Assembly (NCBI GenBank): GCA_964370825.1
Contig: CAYJKY010000002.1
Location: 1-64,000, forward strand
DNA from: CAYJBH01 sp964370825
Lineage (GTDB): Bacteria; Bacillota; Clostridia; Oscillospirales; Ruminococcaceae
Direction: 5' to 3'
DNA length: 64,000 nucleotides
Shown: positions 34,238 through 42,527 of the stretch, piece after piece
Layout of the letters: each line of letters begins with the position of its first letter
Numbering within the stretch: position 1 is the first letter of the stretch
Translations under genes and position numbers: made by a program
The notes under the pieces: model-generated
The model's input: the letters and a program-made list of their open reading frames with translations, nothing else
The model's database searches: none
Told to the model about the DNA's origin: nothing

Positions 34238-35554
34238 CTATAGAATTGATATTTCTAACGCTTTTAAAGTATCGTTAAAGGAGATTTTTTCATTAACACC
34301 CTGTTTTATAAAGTCTGTCATTCTGTCAATATGCCGAATTGCATCGTCAAGCGCAGGGTTCGATCCATTTTTGTAAGCGCCTATCATTACAAGATCCTTG
34401 TTAGCTGAGTAGGTAGAGAGCATATTTCTAAACTTCGAAGCAAGGGCTTTGTGTTTATCGTCGGCGACACTGTTCATAAGCCTTGATATACTCCCTAAAA
34501 CATCGATTGCCGGATATTGATTTTGCGCAGCCAAATCCCTTGAAAGAAGTATATGGCCATCAATTATTCCTCGAACAGTATCTGATATCGGCTCGTTAAC
34601 GTCATCCCCCTCCACAAGCACGGTATAAATACCTGTAATGCTACCTTTTTCAAAATTTCCACATCGTTCAAGTAACCTTGGCATAACCGTATATAACGAC
34701 GGTGTATAGCCACGTGCTACAGGTGCTTCGCCGATAGAAAGTCCAATTTCACGCTGTGCCATTGCAAACCTTGTAAGGCTGTCCATCATGAGCAGAACAT
34801 CCTTGCCCTGATCCTTAAAATATTCGGCTATAGCCGTTGCAGTCAGTGCACATTTAGACCGCATCATTGCAGGTTGATCAGAGGTCGCAACCACTACAAC
34901 CGAACGTGCAAGTCCTTCCTCGCCAAGATCCCTTTTAATAAACTCGACAAGTTCCCTGCCACGTTCACCCACAAGCGCAATTACACTTATATCTGCAACA
35001 ACATTTCTTGCAATCATCCCCATGAGCACGCTCTTTCCAACGCCGGAACCGGCAAAAATACCGATTCTCTGCCCTTTTCCAACGGTACAAAATGCATCAA
35101 TTGCCTTTACACCTATCTCGATAACCTCGGATATGGGCGGACGTTGCATAGGGTTAGCCGGAACGCCTCCGATTGGGCGATATACACATTCCTCAATCGG
35201 TGGGCCGTCATCGATTGGTTTTCCCATAGCATCAACAATTCTACCGACGAGTTGGTCACTCATGCCGACCTTCATTTGTCCGCCGGTATTTTTCACTATA
35301 CTTCCTTTACCTATTCCTTCAATATCACCATATGGCATCAACAAAACTTTGTTTTCTTTGAAGCCTACTACCTCGGCAGTTAAAGGAGTATTATTATCAG
35401 GCAACAAAAGCTGACAAACATCACCGATGTTACCCGGTGGTCCGTCAGCCTCGACCGTAGTTCCGATAATCCTTTCGATACGCCCAAGTTTAGAATATAG
35501 GTCACTGCTTCCAAGCAGCTTTAAAAAGGTGTTTACTTCCAATTTTCCCTCCAC
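34238..35554 (-). CDS. fliI: Flagellum-specific ATPase FliI
   Basis: 438 residues. Walker A GIFAGSGVGKSVLMG (about 165-180), Walker B DVLLMMDSLTRFA, and the catalytic GERGRE segment, all as in F1-beta-like export ATPases. N-terminal hexamerisation domain and C-terminal helical domain are complete. It powers unfolding and delivery of export substrates with FliH and FliJ. Confidence 0.97.
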   Translation of the reverse strand: MEGKLEVNTFLKLLGSSDLYSKLGRIERIIGTTVEADGPPGNIGDVCQLLLPDNNTPLTAEVVGFKENKVLLMPYGDIEGIGKGSIVKNTGGQMKVGMSDQLVGRIVDAMGKPIDDGPPIEECVYRPIGGVPANPMQRPPISEVIEIGVKAIDAFCTVGKGQRIGIFAGSGVGKSVLMGMIARNVVADISVIALVGERGRELVEFIKRDLGEEGLARSVVVVATSDQPAMMRSKCALTATAIAEYFKDQGKDVLLMMDSLTRFAMAQREIGLSIGEAPVARGYTPSLYTVMPRLLERCGNFEKGSITGIYTVLVEGDDVNEPISDTVRGIIDGHILLSRDLAAQNQYPAIDVLGSISRLMNSVADDKHKALASKFRNMLSTYSANKDLVMIGAYKNGSNPALDDAIRHIDRMTDFIKQGVNEKISFNDTLKALEISIL

Positions 35555-35657
35555 CTGTAAAGCAACCGCACTATCGACGCACCGGTAATTTCCGATACAA
35601 AACAGTTCCCATTTATCCGCTCAATAAGATACATTATTTATTGATGGAATCACATCA

Positions 35658-36425
35658 CTATTCATGGTGCTTTAGAAAGTTTCCTAAGTTTTCAAATTGT
35701 GTTGATATAGATACGTCTAAAAGTTCTTCATCAACCTCAAGTACACAAAAATCAAGCGGCATATCCTTGGCAACTATGTCAAACATAGCCGAATCAGGAT
35801 CTTTGGTGTTAATAAGCTCTTTTTTCAAAAATGCTAACAACGAGGTTGCCTCCTCAGAGACAGAAATAGCGCAATGTGATTTTATTTTCACATCCTGCAG
35901 TGCCTTTTGTATTATAGGCACCATGATATAATCATCGTTGTCTAACCGTTTTGCAAGTATTTTTTCGGTAACTTCTAACACTAAAGTAATAATGTCACTT
36001 CGTTGTTCATCCATAAAGTCATTAAAATTCAACTTTATTTCATCTATCGACTCGCTAAATGCCGCAATAGCATTTTCGATATCTTCAACCTTTTTTTCTG
36101 CACCCTCTAAAAGTCCTATGTCATAAGCTCTTTTTCTTTCAACCTCAAGCTTACGTTGCATATCTTCTTCAAGGGCTGTTTTTTGAGCCTCGATATCCCT
36201 CAAAGCATTTGAACGAATTTCTTCCGCCTCACGCATAGCCTCCTCGACAAGTAGGCGAGGATCGGGAAGTATCTCATCAGGTTCTTCATCAACCGAACTA
36301 ATTACATTGTCCGAAAAGACCGGAAAATCACTTAATGTTAACTCTTCCGGTTCAGGCTCCGGACAAACTATCATTACCGGGTTTTGAGATAGGTTTAATC
36401 CGGCACCCTTATAGACGTTAAACAA
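35658..36425 (-). CDS. fliH: Flagellar assembly protein FliH
   Basis: 255 residues. The first 80 residues are acidic and Pro-rich, then a long helix with the GxxxG-poor coiled-coil EEAMREAEEIRSNALRDIEAQKTALEEDMQRKLEVERKRAY (80-120), and the C-terminal HrpE/YscL-like domain (LVLEVTEKILAKRLDNDDYIMVPIIQKALQDV). FliH regulates FliI. It overlaps fliG by eight bases, and about 100 bases without any evident signal separate it from fliI. Confidence 0.9.
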   Translation of the reverse strand: MFNVYKGAGLNLSQNPVMIVCPEPEPEELTLSDFPVFSDNVISSVDEEPDEILPDPRLLVEEAMREAEEIRSNALRDIEAQKTALEEDMQRKLEVERKRAYDIGLLEGAEKKVEDIENAIAAFSESIDEIKLNFNDFMDEQRSDIITLVLEVTEKILAKRLDNDDYIMVPIIQKALQDVKIKSHCAISVSEEATSLLAFLKKELINTKDPDSAMFDIVAKDMPLDFCVLEVDEELLDVSISTQFENLGNFLKHHE

Positions 36426-37428
36426 TCATATCCTCCTTACCACCTTTGGATATAACAAGTTCTCCTGCCTCTTCTAGCTTGCGTATGGTTGAAACGATTC
36501 TCTGCTGAGCTTCTTCCACATCCTTCATTCGAATGTTTGACAGATATTCGATATCACCTTGAACGGTTTCCTTCATACGACTTGACATGTTAGCAAAAAA
36601 TGCCTCCTGAAGTTCAGGTGTAGCGGTTTTTAGTGCAACAGCAATATCTTTTGTATCTATCTCTCGAATAAAACGCTGAATTGACATACTGTCGATGTTT
36701 AAAATATCCTCAAACACAAACATCAGCTTTCTAATTTCATCGGCCAATACAGGATCTTTTTGAGCTAATTCGTCGAAAATAAATTTCTCGGTAGAGCGGT
36801 CAACCGTGTTCATAATATCCGCTATGTAGTTGATACCGCCGACCTCCATAAGGTCTACACTCTCAATGCTGTCAAACTTCTTCTCCATCATCTGTTCAAC
36901 AAGATTAATATATTCCGGCGATGCCCTATCAAGCCTTGCTATTCTCTCGACAACCTCCACCCTTTTTTCCTTGGGCAGTTCGCTTATAATGTCAGAGGCC
37001 TGTTCAGGTTTTGCATAGGAAAGGATAAGTGCGATGGTCTGCGGATGTTCGCTCTGTACAATGTTAAAGAGAGTTTTGCTATCAGATTTACGTACAAACT
37101 CAAAAGCCTTACGTTTGAGTGACTTTGTAATTCTCTCGATGTAGGAGTATGCCTGTTGAGAACCAAACGCCTTTTCCAGAATATCCGTGGCATAACCAAG
37201 ACCACCCTCGGAGATAACCTTTTGAGTTAAACAAAGACCGTAAAAGTCGCTTATAATTTCACTCATATCATCACTTTTCATCTTCTCAAGCTTAGAAATT
37301 TCAAGTGATAATATCTCTATATCCTCCTCCCTCAGATGCTTGTATACCTGAGAGGCAGTGTCGGCACCAAGGGCAACCATTACGGCAGCCGCCTTTGCCG
37401 ATGATGTCATTGTATCCTTTGAAGGCAT
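36418..37428 (-). CDS. fliG: Flagellar motor switch protein FliG
   Basis: 336 residues. The middle-domain EHPQTIALILSYAKPEQASDIISELP motif (about 128-153) and the C-terminal charged torque helix region (FVFEDILNIDSMSIQRFIREIDTKDIAVALKTAT) are intact. FliG couples MotA to rotor movement. Lies 27 bases after fliF. Confidence 0.97.
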   Translation of the reverse strand: MPSKDTMTSSAKAAAVMVALGADTASQVYKHLREEDIEILSLEISKLEKMKSDDMSEIISDFYGLCLTQKVISEGGLGYATDILEKAFGSQQAYSYIERITKSLKRKAFEFVRKSDSKTLFNIVQSEHPQTIALILSYAKPEQASDIISELPKEKRVEVVERIARLDRASPEYINLVEQMMEKKFDSIESVDLMEVGGINYIADIMNTVDRSTEKFIFDELAQKDPVLADEIRKLMFVFEDILNIDSMSIQRFIREIDTKDIAVALKTATPELQEAFFANMSSRMKETVQGDIEYLSNIRMKDVEEAQQRIVSTIRKLEEAGELVISKGGKEDMIV

Positions 37429-37455
37429 AATAGTTTCCCTTTAGTGACTGTGTAA

Positions 37456-39045
37456 TTATTCTTCCGAAATTTCTTCACCGTGTAGCCATGTTCGAACAAG
37501 TTGAGCCGTAATATCCGGATTGTTTTTGGCAAACTCTCTAACCTCTTCAATAATAACATTTTCTTTCGTGTTTTTGCTGGCCTCGGTTGCATCTTTAAGC
37601 TGTTGCTTATATGCCTCAACCTCTGACTGACTGTTGAATTGAACACCATCAACAACAAGTAGTTTTGCTTCCTCTTCTGCTATCATAGCTTGACGTTTCT
37701 TGCGAGATGCAATCATCAAGATAATAATTACAATAATAATCAGCAGAAGTACGCCGGCAGATATGGCAAGGACAAGTGGATTTGCCATAAATGCGTCAAG
37801 TCCGGTAAGTTCTGGAAGAATTTCCTCCGACTCAAACGCCATAATTGAAATCTGTTCCCTTGAAACATTACTTGCTGTAGCTGCAGTTTCTATAAGCTGT
37901 GCACGTCTTTGATCGGTTAGCTCGTTATCCTTAAGGGCTATGGATACCGTTGCATCTTCTATAGTAGCCTCATCCTTTTCGACCTGCTGCTTTACATAAC
38001 TTACGAGATATTGGTTGTGGCGGGTGTAGTCAACTATTGCAAGGTCACCGTTTTCATCGGTAACATAGATTGGTATGTCGGTGTTATTTTCTTCACCTAC
38101 AACACCACCGTCCTCTATTCCAGCATCACCAACGGCACTATAACTCTCGTCGGTCAAAACACCCTTGTTATCCTCGTTTCCAATGTACTCCATCGACTCG
38201 GTTATCATGGTGTCATAATCGAGCGTAACTGTTGCAGATATACGAATATCTTCCGGATCATACCCGAGTGTAAGAACATTCATTATCTTATCTGAAATCT
38301 TTTGTTCTACCTCATTTTCAAGTCCCAAGCGCTTCAGTTCATACTCTACCGAATTGACGCTATCGTCGTCTGCGTTGAGCTCTATACCGGTCGAGGAATC
38401 AATAACCTTAACATTTGCCGGAACCATACTGGGCAACGCCGACGCAACTAGATTTTTTATTCCGGATATCATTTCGGTAGAAACAGCACCACTGCTGTTA
38501 AATGTCAAAAGCACACTCGCAGTACTGTCATTTGATTGCTCCTCCCAAACATAATCGTCATTAGAGGGAACATTTAACGTAACCGTTGCATCAGCAACAT
38601 TATTAATTTTAACCAGCGTTCCCTGTATACGTTCCTGTAGCTGGAAAAGATAATATTGCTGCCGTTCAAACTCGGTTGTTGTAAATCCGCTCACACTGGA
38701 AAACACATCATAGGTGAGGGTGGATTTCGGAAATCCCATAACGGCAAGTTCTACAAGTAGGTCATCCCTTGATGTTCTTGGAACCATCACCTCGCCTTCG
38801 GCAGTAACCCTTGTAGGCACATTTCTTATACCGAGTTCATTTAGCAGTTCGGTGGACTCCTCCGCGCTCATACCGGGGTAAAGCACGACATATCCACTGC
38901 CGACTGTATTTAATACAACCGCCAACACAATTGCTAAAACGACAATACCAACGGCAATACCGATTGCATACCGTTGTTTGTTTTTCGGGACATTATTCCA
39001 ATATGTAATAGAGTCCTGATATATTTTTGTAATACGTTCCTGCAT
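37456..39045 (-). CDS. fliF: MS-ring protein FliF
   Basis: 529 residues. A first transmembrane helix (about 26-46, YAIGIAVGIVVLAIVLAVVLN), periplasm-side ring-building domains, a low-complexity acidic region (about 300-330), a second transmembrane helix (about 437-457, VLAISAGVLLLIIIVIIILMIA) and a cytoplasmic FliG-binding tail ending DITAQLVRTWLHGEE. It forms the base of the motor and surrounds the export gate. Confidence 0.96.
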   Translation of the reverse strand: MQERITKIYQDSITYWNNVPKNKQRYAIGIAVGIVVLAIVLAVVLNTVGSGYVVLYPGMSAEESTELLNELGIRNVPTRVTAEGEVMVPRTSRDDLLVELAVMGFPKSTLTYDVFSSVSGFTTTEFERQQYYLFQLQERIQGTLVKINNVADATVTLNVPSNDDYVWEEQSNDSTASVLLTFNSSGAVSTEMISGIKNLVASALPSMVPANVKVIDSSTGIELNADDDSVNSVEYELKRLGLENEVEQKISDKIMNVLTLGYDPEDIRISATVTLDYDTMITESMEYIGNEDNKGVLTDESYSAVGDAGIEDGGVVGEENNTDIPIYVTDENGDLAIVDYTRHNQYLVSYVKQQVEKDEATIEDATVSIALKDNELTDQRRAQLIETAATASNVSREQISIMAFESEEILPELTGLDAFMANPLVLAISAGVLLLIIIVIIILMIASRKKRQAMIAEEEAKLLVVDGVQFNSQSEVEAYKQQLKDATEASKNTKENVIIEEVREFAKNNPDITAQLVRTWLHGEEISEE

Positions 39046-39100
39046 TAAAGTCTCCGAGAAAAGTTAGTGCACTATATTTATATCTGCTGTGATATAGACT

Positions 39101-39415
39101 TTAGATCTGCATACGTGTGATTTCATTATATGCGGCAAGTGCCCTTGATGTCATCTGAACAGTAAGCTCGAGAGCGGCAGCAGCACGTTCTGAGTTAATG
39201 GTTACGGTATGTAAATCATCAATATTGCCAAATGCAAGGTCTACAGCGTCCTGCTGTGAAACTGCCTGTGCTTCCTGCTGTTGTTCGATTACACTTTTAA
39301 AAACATCGGCAAACGGAACACCGCCGGCTTGAGTCGATTGCTGTGATTCCGCAGTGCCGGTAAGTTGATCTATAGTCGGCATTTTAGAAATCGGTACAAT
39401 AAATAAGTCAGACAT
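39101..39415 (-). CDS. fliE: Hook-basal body junction protein FliE
   Basis: 104 residues, standard size. C-terminal helix DDLHTVTINSERAAAALELTVQMTSRALAAYNEITRMQI is the FliE signature; the N-terminal part contains a Gln/Ser-rich stretch (GTAESQQSTQAGG). FliE joins the MS ring to the rod. Between flgC and fliF, as usual. Confidence 0.95.
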   Translation of the reverse strand: MSDLFIVPISKMPTIDQLTGTAESQQSTQAGGVPFADVFKSVIEQQQEAQAVSQQDAVDLAFGNIDDLHTVTINSERAAAALELTVQMTSRALAAYNEITRMQI

Positions 39416-39436
39416 TAGTAACCTCCTTTAGTGTTG

Positions 39437-39880
39437 CTAGTTCCCTATCTCGAGTCCGAGCATTGTCATAGCCTTGACTACATTCAACGCCGAAATATTT
39501 GCTTCATATGCACGTGTTGCAGCCATAAGGTCAAGTTGCTCCTCCGTCATATTAACGTTAGGCATCAAAACATAACCATCAGCATCAGCATCCGGGTGAT
39601 CAGGATCGTAAACCGGAACAAAATCGTTCTCGTTTTCAACAATCTCTGTAACTCTTACGCCACCGGTATTTCCTGTGGTTATTCCGGTAGTTTTAGTTCC
39701 CAAAACTTCATCAAAGGTCATTCCCCTCGACTCAAAAACTACCTGTTGACGTTGGTATGGCCCGCCATCCTCGGTTCGTGTTACATTAGCATTTGCAATA
39801 TTTTGGGTTATTATATCCATCCGCAAGCGTTCTGCTGTAAGAGCCGAACCTGCAATGTTTAATGATGATAAAAAAGACAT
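39437..39880 (-). CDS. flgC: Flagellar basal-body rod protein FlgC
   Basis: 147 residues. N-terminal rod signature LNIAGSALTAERLRMDIITQNIANANVTRTEDGGPYQRQ and C-terminal NMTEEQLDLMAATRAYEANISALNVVKAM are typical of FlgC. Nine bases after flgB. Confidence 0.97.
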   Translation of the reverse strand: MSFLSSLNIAGSALTAERLRMDIITQNIANANVTRTEDGGPYQRQQVVFESRGMTFDEVLGTKTTGITTGNTGGVRVTEIVENENDFVPVYDPDHPDADADGYVLMPNVNMTEEQLDLMAATRAYEANISALNVVKAMTMLGLEIGN

Positions 39881-39889
39881 TAACTACTC

Positions 39890-40261
39890 CTATCTTCCAA
39901 GCTGATTAATAACGTAGCGCATGTTGGTAAAGTCTCCGCTTATCTTACGTGTCAGATAGCTATACTGCGCATAGGTTTTCCAAAGTTCCAGCTGTTCCTG
40001 CTCCATGTCCACATTGTTTCCATCGACACGTATAGTATCGTTGTCACGCTCATCAAGCGTAATTGTGGCAGTAATCTCACGGTCTCCGTTTGTATTACCG
40101 GCAATACTCTCAAAGGTTTCTTCAAAGTTGACCGTCTTTGCTTTGTATCCCGGAGTTTCATAGTTTGCAATATTATCAGAAATAACCTTCTGTTTTGTCC
40201 ACATTGCATCCAATGCTGCCGAGGTAATTTTGTGACTTGAATTGTTAAACATTACAGCCAT
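39890..40261 (-). CDS. flgB: Flagellar basal-body rod protein FlgB
   Basis: 123 residues. Contains the rod signature LDAMWTKQKVISDNIANYETPGYKAKTVNFEE and the C-terminal NNVDMEQEQLELWKTYAQYSYLTRKI helix. First gene of the long fla/che unit; AAAGGAGAAGTAATTTC precedes its ATG, and a consensus promoter lies about 95 bases upstream. Confidence 0.97.
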   Translation of the reverse strand: MAVMFNNSSHKITSAALDAMWTKQKVISDNIANYETPGYKAKTVNFEETFESIAGNTNGDREITATITLDERDNDTIRVDGNNVDMEQEQLELWKTYAQYSYLTRKISGDFTNMRYVINQLGR

Positions 40262-40327
40262 GAAATTACTTCTCCTTTCATAATTATATATTACAACATA
40301 TCGAGAATAAATCTATAATATCTATAT

Positions 40328-40353
40328 GTAGGTACTACTACACATGTACCTAC
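40328..40353 (-). promoter_or_regulatory. Inverted repeat at the predicted 5-prime end of the fla/che mRNA
   Basis: GTAGGTAC (40328-40335) and GTACCTAC (40346-40353) form a perfect 8-bp inverted repeat with a 10-base loop. It begins five bases after the -10 box, so it covers the likely transcription start and would also form a hairpin at the 5-prime end of the transcript. It can serve as a regulator operator or as an mRNA-protecting stem. Confidence 0.6.
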
Positions 40354-40357
40354 GTAA

Positions 40358-40386
40358 ATTATAACAAGATTGTTAGAAAAAAGCAA
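40358..40386 (-). promoter_or_regulatory. Sigma-A promoter of the fla/che operon
   Basis: On the minus strand TTGCTT (40386-40381), 17-base spacer, TATAAT (40363-40358). About 95 bases before flgB. A perfect -10 box. No sigma-28 boxes were seen, so early flagellar genes are likely transcribed by the housekeeping polymerase. Confidence 0.8.
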
Positions 40387-40450
40387 GTATAAGTTTACAT
40401 ATTAATTTATGAATCGGCAATAAACGAGTAAATAAACCTAATTAGTTGAC

Positions 40451-40498
40451 AAAAAAACACATAAACAGCATATTTTCATGGTGAAAACTGTCTATGTG
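40451..40498 (-). terminator. Terminator after the VanY-like gene
   Basis: CACATAAACAG (40458-40468) pairs with CTGTCTATGTG (40488-40498), followed on the minus strand by seven U residues (40457-40451). It isolates the fla/che promoter from transcription coming from the carboxypeptidase gene. Confidence 0.85.
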
Positions 40499-40563
40499 CT
40501 TAATTAATGAGATTTATTTTGTAAAAATATACAAATCGAATACAAATATTTTGTTAATAGTTA

Positions 40564-41451
40564 TTAAAAATTTGACAAAGCCAAGTATTCCTCAAGTGCC
40601 ATGCCCTCTTCCATGATTTCATGGGAATGATTTGTACCTACAAAACGATAGTGCCATGGTTCATAGCTATACCCGGTAACCGCAACTTTATCATTTGCAT
40701 AACGCAGTATGAAGCCAAAGGTTGCACAGTTTTTGTATAGCCATTCAAACTCCTCGGTGTTCTCAAAGTTTTGTTCTAAGCTGTTAAAATCCACAGAAAG
40801 TCCTATCGAGTGTTCGCTGTTGTTCGGGGGGGCAATAAAAAGTTCGGTAAGTTCCTTTGCTTCATCCTCTGTTTTCCCCTCATCTATATATTGTTGAACC
40901 CTATTGTTATAATTATTGGTCTGGCGTTCAACACTGCGATATGCGGATATTATTGTAAGGTTAATGCCTTCATCCTCGGCAACATTTATCATGTCTCGCA
41001 GTGCCTGTGCACCTACAGAACTAAATTGATAATCAAAAACTGTCTCGAGTTCAGGAACATATCCTTCCGGAATTGGATTTTGTTTATTTACAAGCATCGG
41101 TACACCATCACCTGGGTAGGTCATATCAACCTCCTCAACCTCGCTATCAACCGGGATCGAGTCCGAAATGTCCGAACCGGATAGATCTTCATCATCCTCA
41201 TCACCCAAGGAACTATCCACAGAGGATGTATCAATATTCGATGATCCGTTGTCTGAGTCGCTCATTACCGAAGACACCTGATCATTATCGAGCTCGGCCA
41301 TTGCCGGTTCGGCAAAGGTCGTTTCTATTAACTTTGCAACTCCAAAAACGGCAAGTAGTAATATCGCCGTACAGGTAAGTATAAAGATAAATCTATTACG
41401 TAGTATCTGTTGTTTTGTATATTTTGTACGTCTTCTTTGTCTGTTAGCCAT
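40564..41451 (-). CDS. D-alanyl-D-alanine carboxypeptidase, VanY/M15B family
   Basis: 295 residues. Short basic N-terminus, one transmembrane anchor (about 25-45, FIFILTCTAILLLAVFGVAKL), a Ser/Asp-rich linker (65-115) and a C-terminal M15B domain: LTIISAYRSVERQTNNY, SEHSIGLSVDFNSL (zinc ligands H and D of the SxHxxGxxxD motif) and EPWHYRFVG (third ligand). It trims D-Ala from peptidoglycan stem peptides outside the membrane. Divergent from the murQ operon, which recycles wall sugars, so a shared wall-turnover role is plausible. Confidence 0.9.
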   Translation of the reverse strand: MANRQRRRTKYTKQQILRNRFIFILTCTAILLLAVFGVAKLIETTFAEPAMAELDNDQVSSVMSDSDNGSSNIDTSSVDSSLGDEDDEDLSGSDISDSIPVDSEVEEVDMTYPGDGVPMLVNKQNPIPEGYVPELETVFDYQFSSVGAQALRDMINVAEDEGINLTIISAYRSVERQTNNYNNRVQQYIDEGKTEDEAKELTELFIAPPNNSEHSIGLSVDFNSLEQNFENTEEFEWLYKNCATFGFILRYANDKVAVTGYSYEPWHYRFVGTNHSHEIMEEGMALEEYLALSNF

Positions 41452-41480
41452 AGTAAATTCCCTAAAACATCTTGATAAAT

Positions 41481-41509
41481 ACTATATCATAAATGTGAAA
41501 AATATGCAA
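41481..41509 (-). promoter_or_regulatory. Promoter of the VanY-like gene
   Basis: On the minus strand TTGCAT (41509-41504), 17-base spacer, TATAGT (41486-41481), 30 bases before the carboxypeptidase ATG. Divergent from the murQ promoter about 50 bases away. Confidence 0.65.
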
Positions 41510-41557
41510 AGTTATATGAAAGACTTCGACAATGCTAAGGCTTAAATCGAATATTGC

Positions 41558-41586
41558 TTGACCTTTGTAATATAATTGTTTACAAT
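41558..41586 (+). promoter_or_regulatory. Promoter of the murQ-namZ-murK operon
   Basis: TTGACC (41558-41563), 17-base spacer, TACAAT (41581-41586). The palindrome ATTATCATGATAAT starts at the next base. About 44 bases before murQ. Confidence 0.7.
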
Positions 41587-41600
41587 ATTATCATGATAAT
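41587..41600 (+). promoter_or_regulatory. 14-bp perfect palindrome at the murQ start site (candidate operator)
   Basis: ATTATCATGATAAT directly abuts the -10 box and covers the expected transcription start. A dimeric repressor bound here would block initiation. No regulator gene is adjacent, so the protein is unknown. Confidence 0.5.
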
Positions 41601-41629
41601 GTTATTAATATATAAGGAATTATATTAAA

Positions 41630-42526
41630 ATGGTAAATCTAAAAAAAATCAGCACCGAACAACACAATAACAATACCGAACATATAGACTCATTTTCCAC
41701 ATATGAAATTTTAAAAACAATAAATGATGAAGATCAAAAGGTTGCAAGTATAGTGGCAACACAACTCGAGAAAATTGAACATGCGGTTGATGCTATATAT
41801 AATTCTTTTAAAGGAGGAGGACGGCTGGTCTATTGTGGATGCGGCACCTCCGGAAGGCTAGGTATATTAGATGCCGTTGAATGTGTGCCTACCTTTGGGG
41901 TATCTCCCGACATGGTAGTCGGAATAATTGGTGGTGGTGAAGGCGCCTTTGTAAAGGCTGTAGAAGGTGCAGAGGATGATGCCGAGCTCGGTAGAAACGA
42001 TTTGAAAAAGATCAATTTTTCCTCCGACGATGTTTTGGTGGGAATTGCTGCAAGCGGTAGAACACCATATGTGCTTGGTGCAATGAATTATGCAAAACAG
42101 TGTAACGCGAGTGTTGTTGCAGTTTGCTGCAGCTCATCATCTGAAATGGAGCAGGTTGCAGACATAGCAATAGTCCCTGTTGTTGGTCCCGAGGTCATTA
42201 CCGGCTCTACAAGGTTAAAGTGTGGCACCGCTCAAAAGCTTGTGCTTAACATGTTGTCCACTGCAAGCATGATAAAGATCGGCAAGGTATATGGCAACCT
42301 TATGGTTGACGTAAAGGCTACAAACGAAAAGCTTGTAAACCGCTGCATTGACATAGTTTGCAAGGCAACCTCAAAAACTCGCGAGGAAGCGGTTGCCGCA
42401 CTTGAGCAGTGTGAGTACTCGGCGAAATGCGCAATAGTAATGTTAATTCTTAATATTACTGCTCAAAATGCAAAGGAAATTATTGATAAATCTAACGGCA
42501 ATCTCCGGTCCGCTTTAGAGGTGTAA
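41630..42526 (+). CDS. murQ: N-acetylmuramic acid 6-phosphate etherase
   Basis: 298 residues, normal length. SIS-domain enzyme: the sugar-phosphate-binding loop VYCGCGTSGRLGILDAVEC (about 66-84), the second signature LVGIAASGRTPYVLGAM, and STRLKCGTAQKLVLNMLST. It cleaves the lactyl ether of MurNAc-6-phosphate to GlcNAc-6-phosphate and lactate in the cytoplasm. It begins the operon; the NamZ gene follows two bases after its stop. It has its own promoter and a palindrome at the start site. A weak AAGGAA precedes the ATG. Confidence 0.96.
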   Translation: MVNLKKISTEQHNNNTEHIDSFSTYEILKTINDEDQKVASIVATQLEKIEHAVDAIYNSFKGGGRLVYCGCGTSGRLGILDAVECVPTFGVSPDMVVGIIGGGEGAFVKAVEGAEDDAELGRNDLKKINFSSDDVLVGIAASGRTPYVLGAMNYAKQCNASVVAVCCSSSSEMEQVADIAIVPVVGPEVITGSTRLKCGTAQKLVLNMLSTASMIKIGKVYGNLMVDVKATNEKLVNRCIDIVCKATSKTREEAVAALEQCEYSAKCAIVMLILNITAQNAKEIIDKSNGNLRSALEV

Positions 42527-42527
42527 C

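Noticed and set aside
34874..35383. 169-codon plus-strand ORF inside fliI
   Set aside because: It lies antisense to the intact, conserved FliI ATPase and has no start signals; it is a shadow of codon bias.
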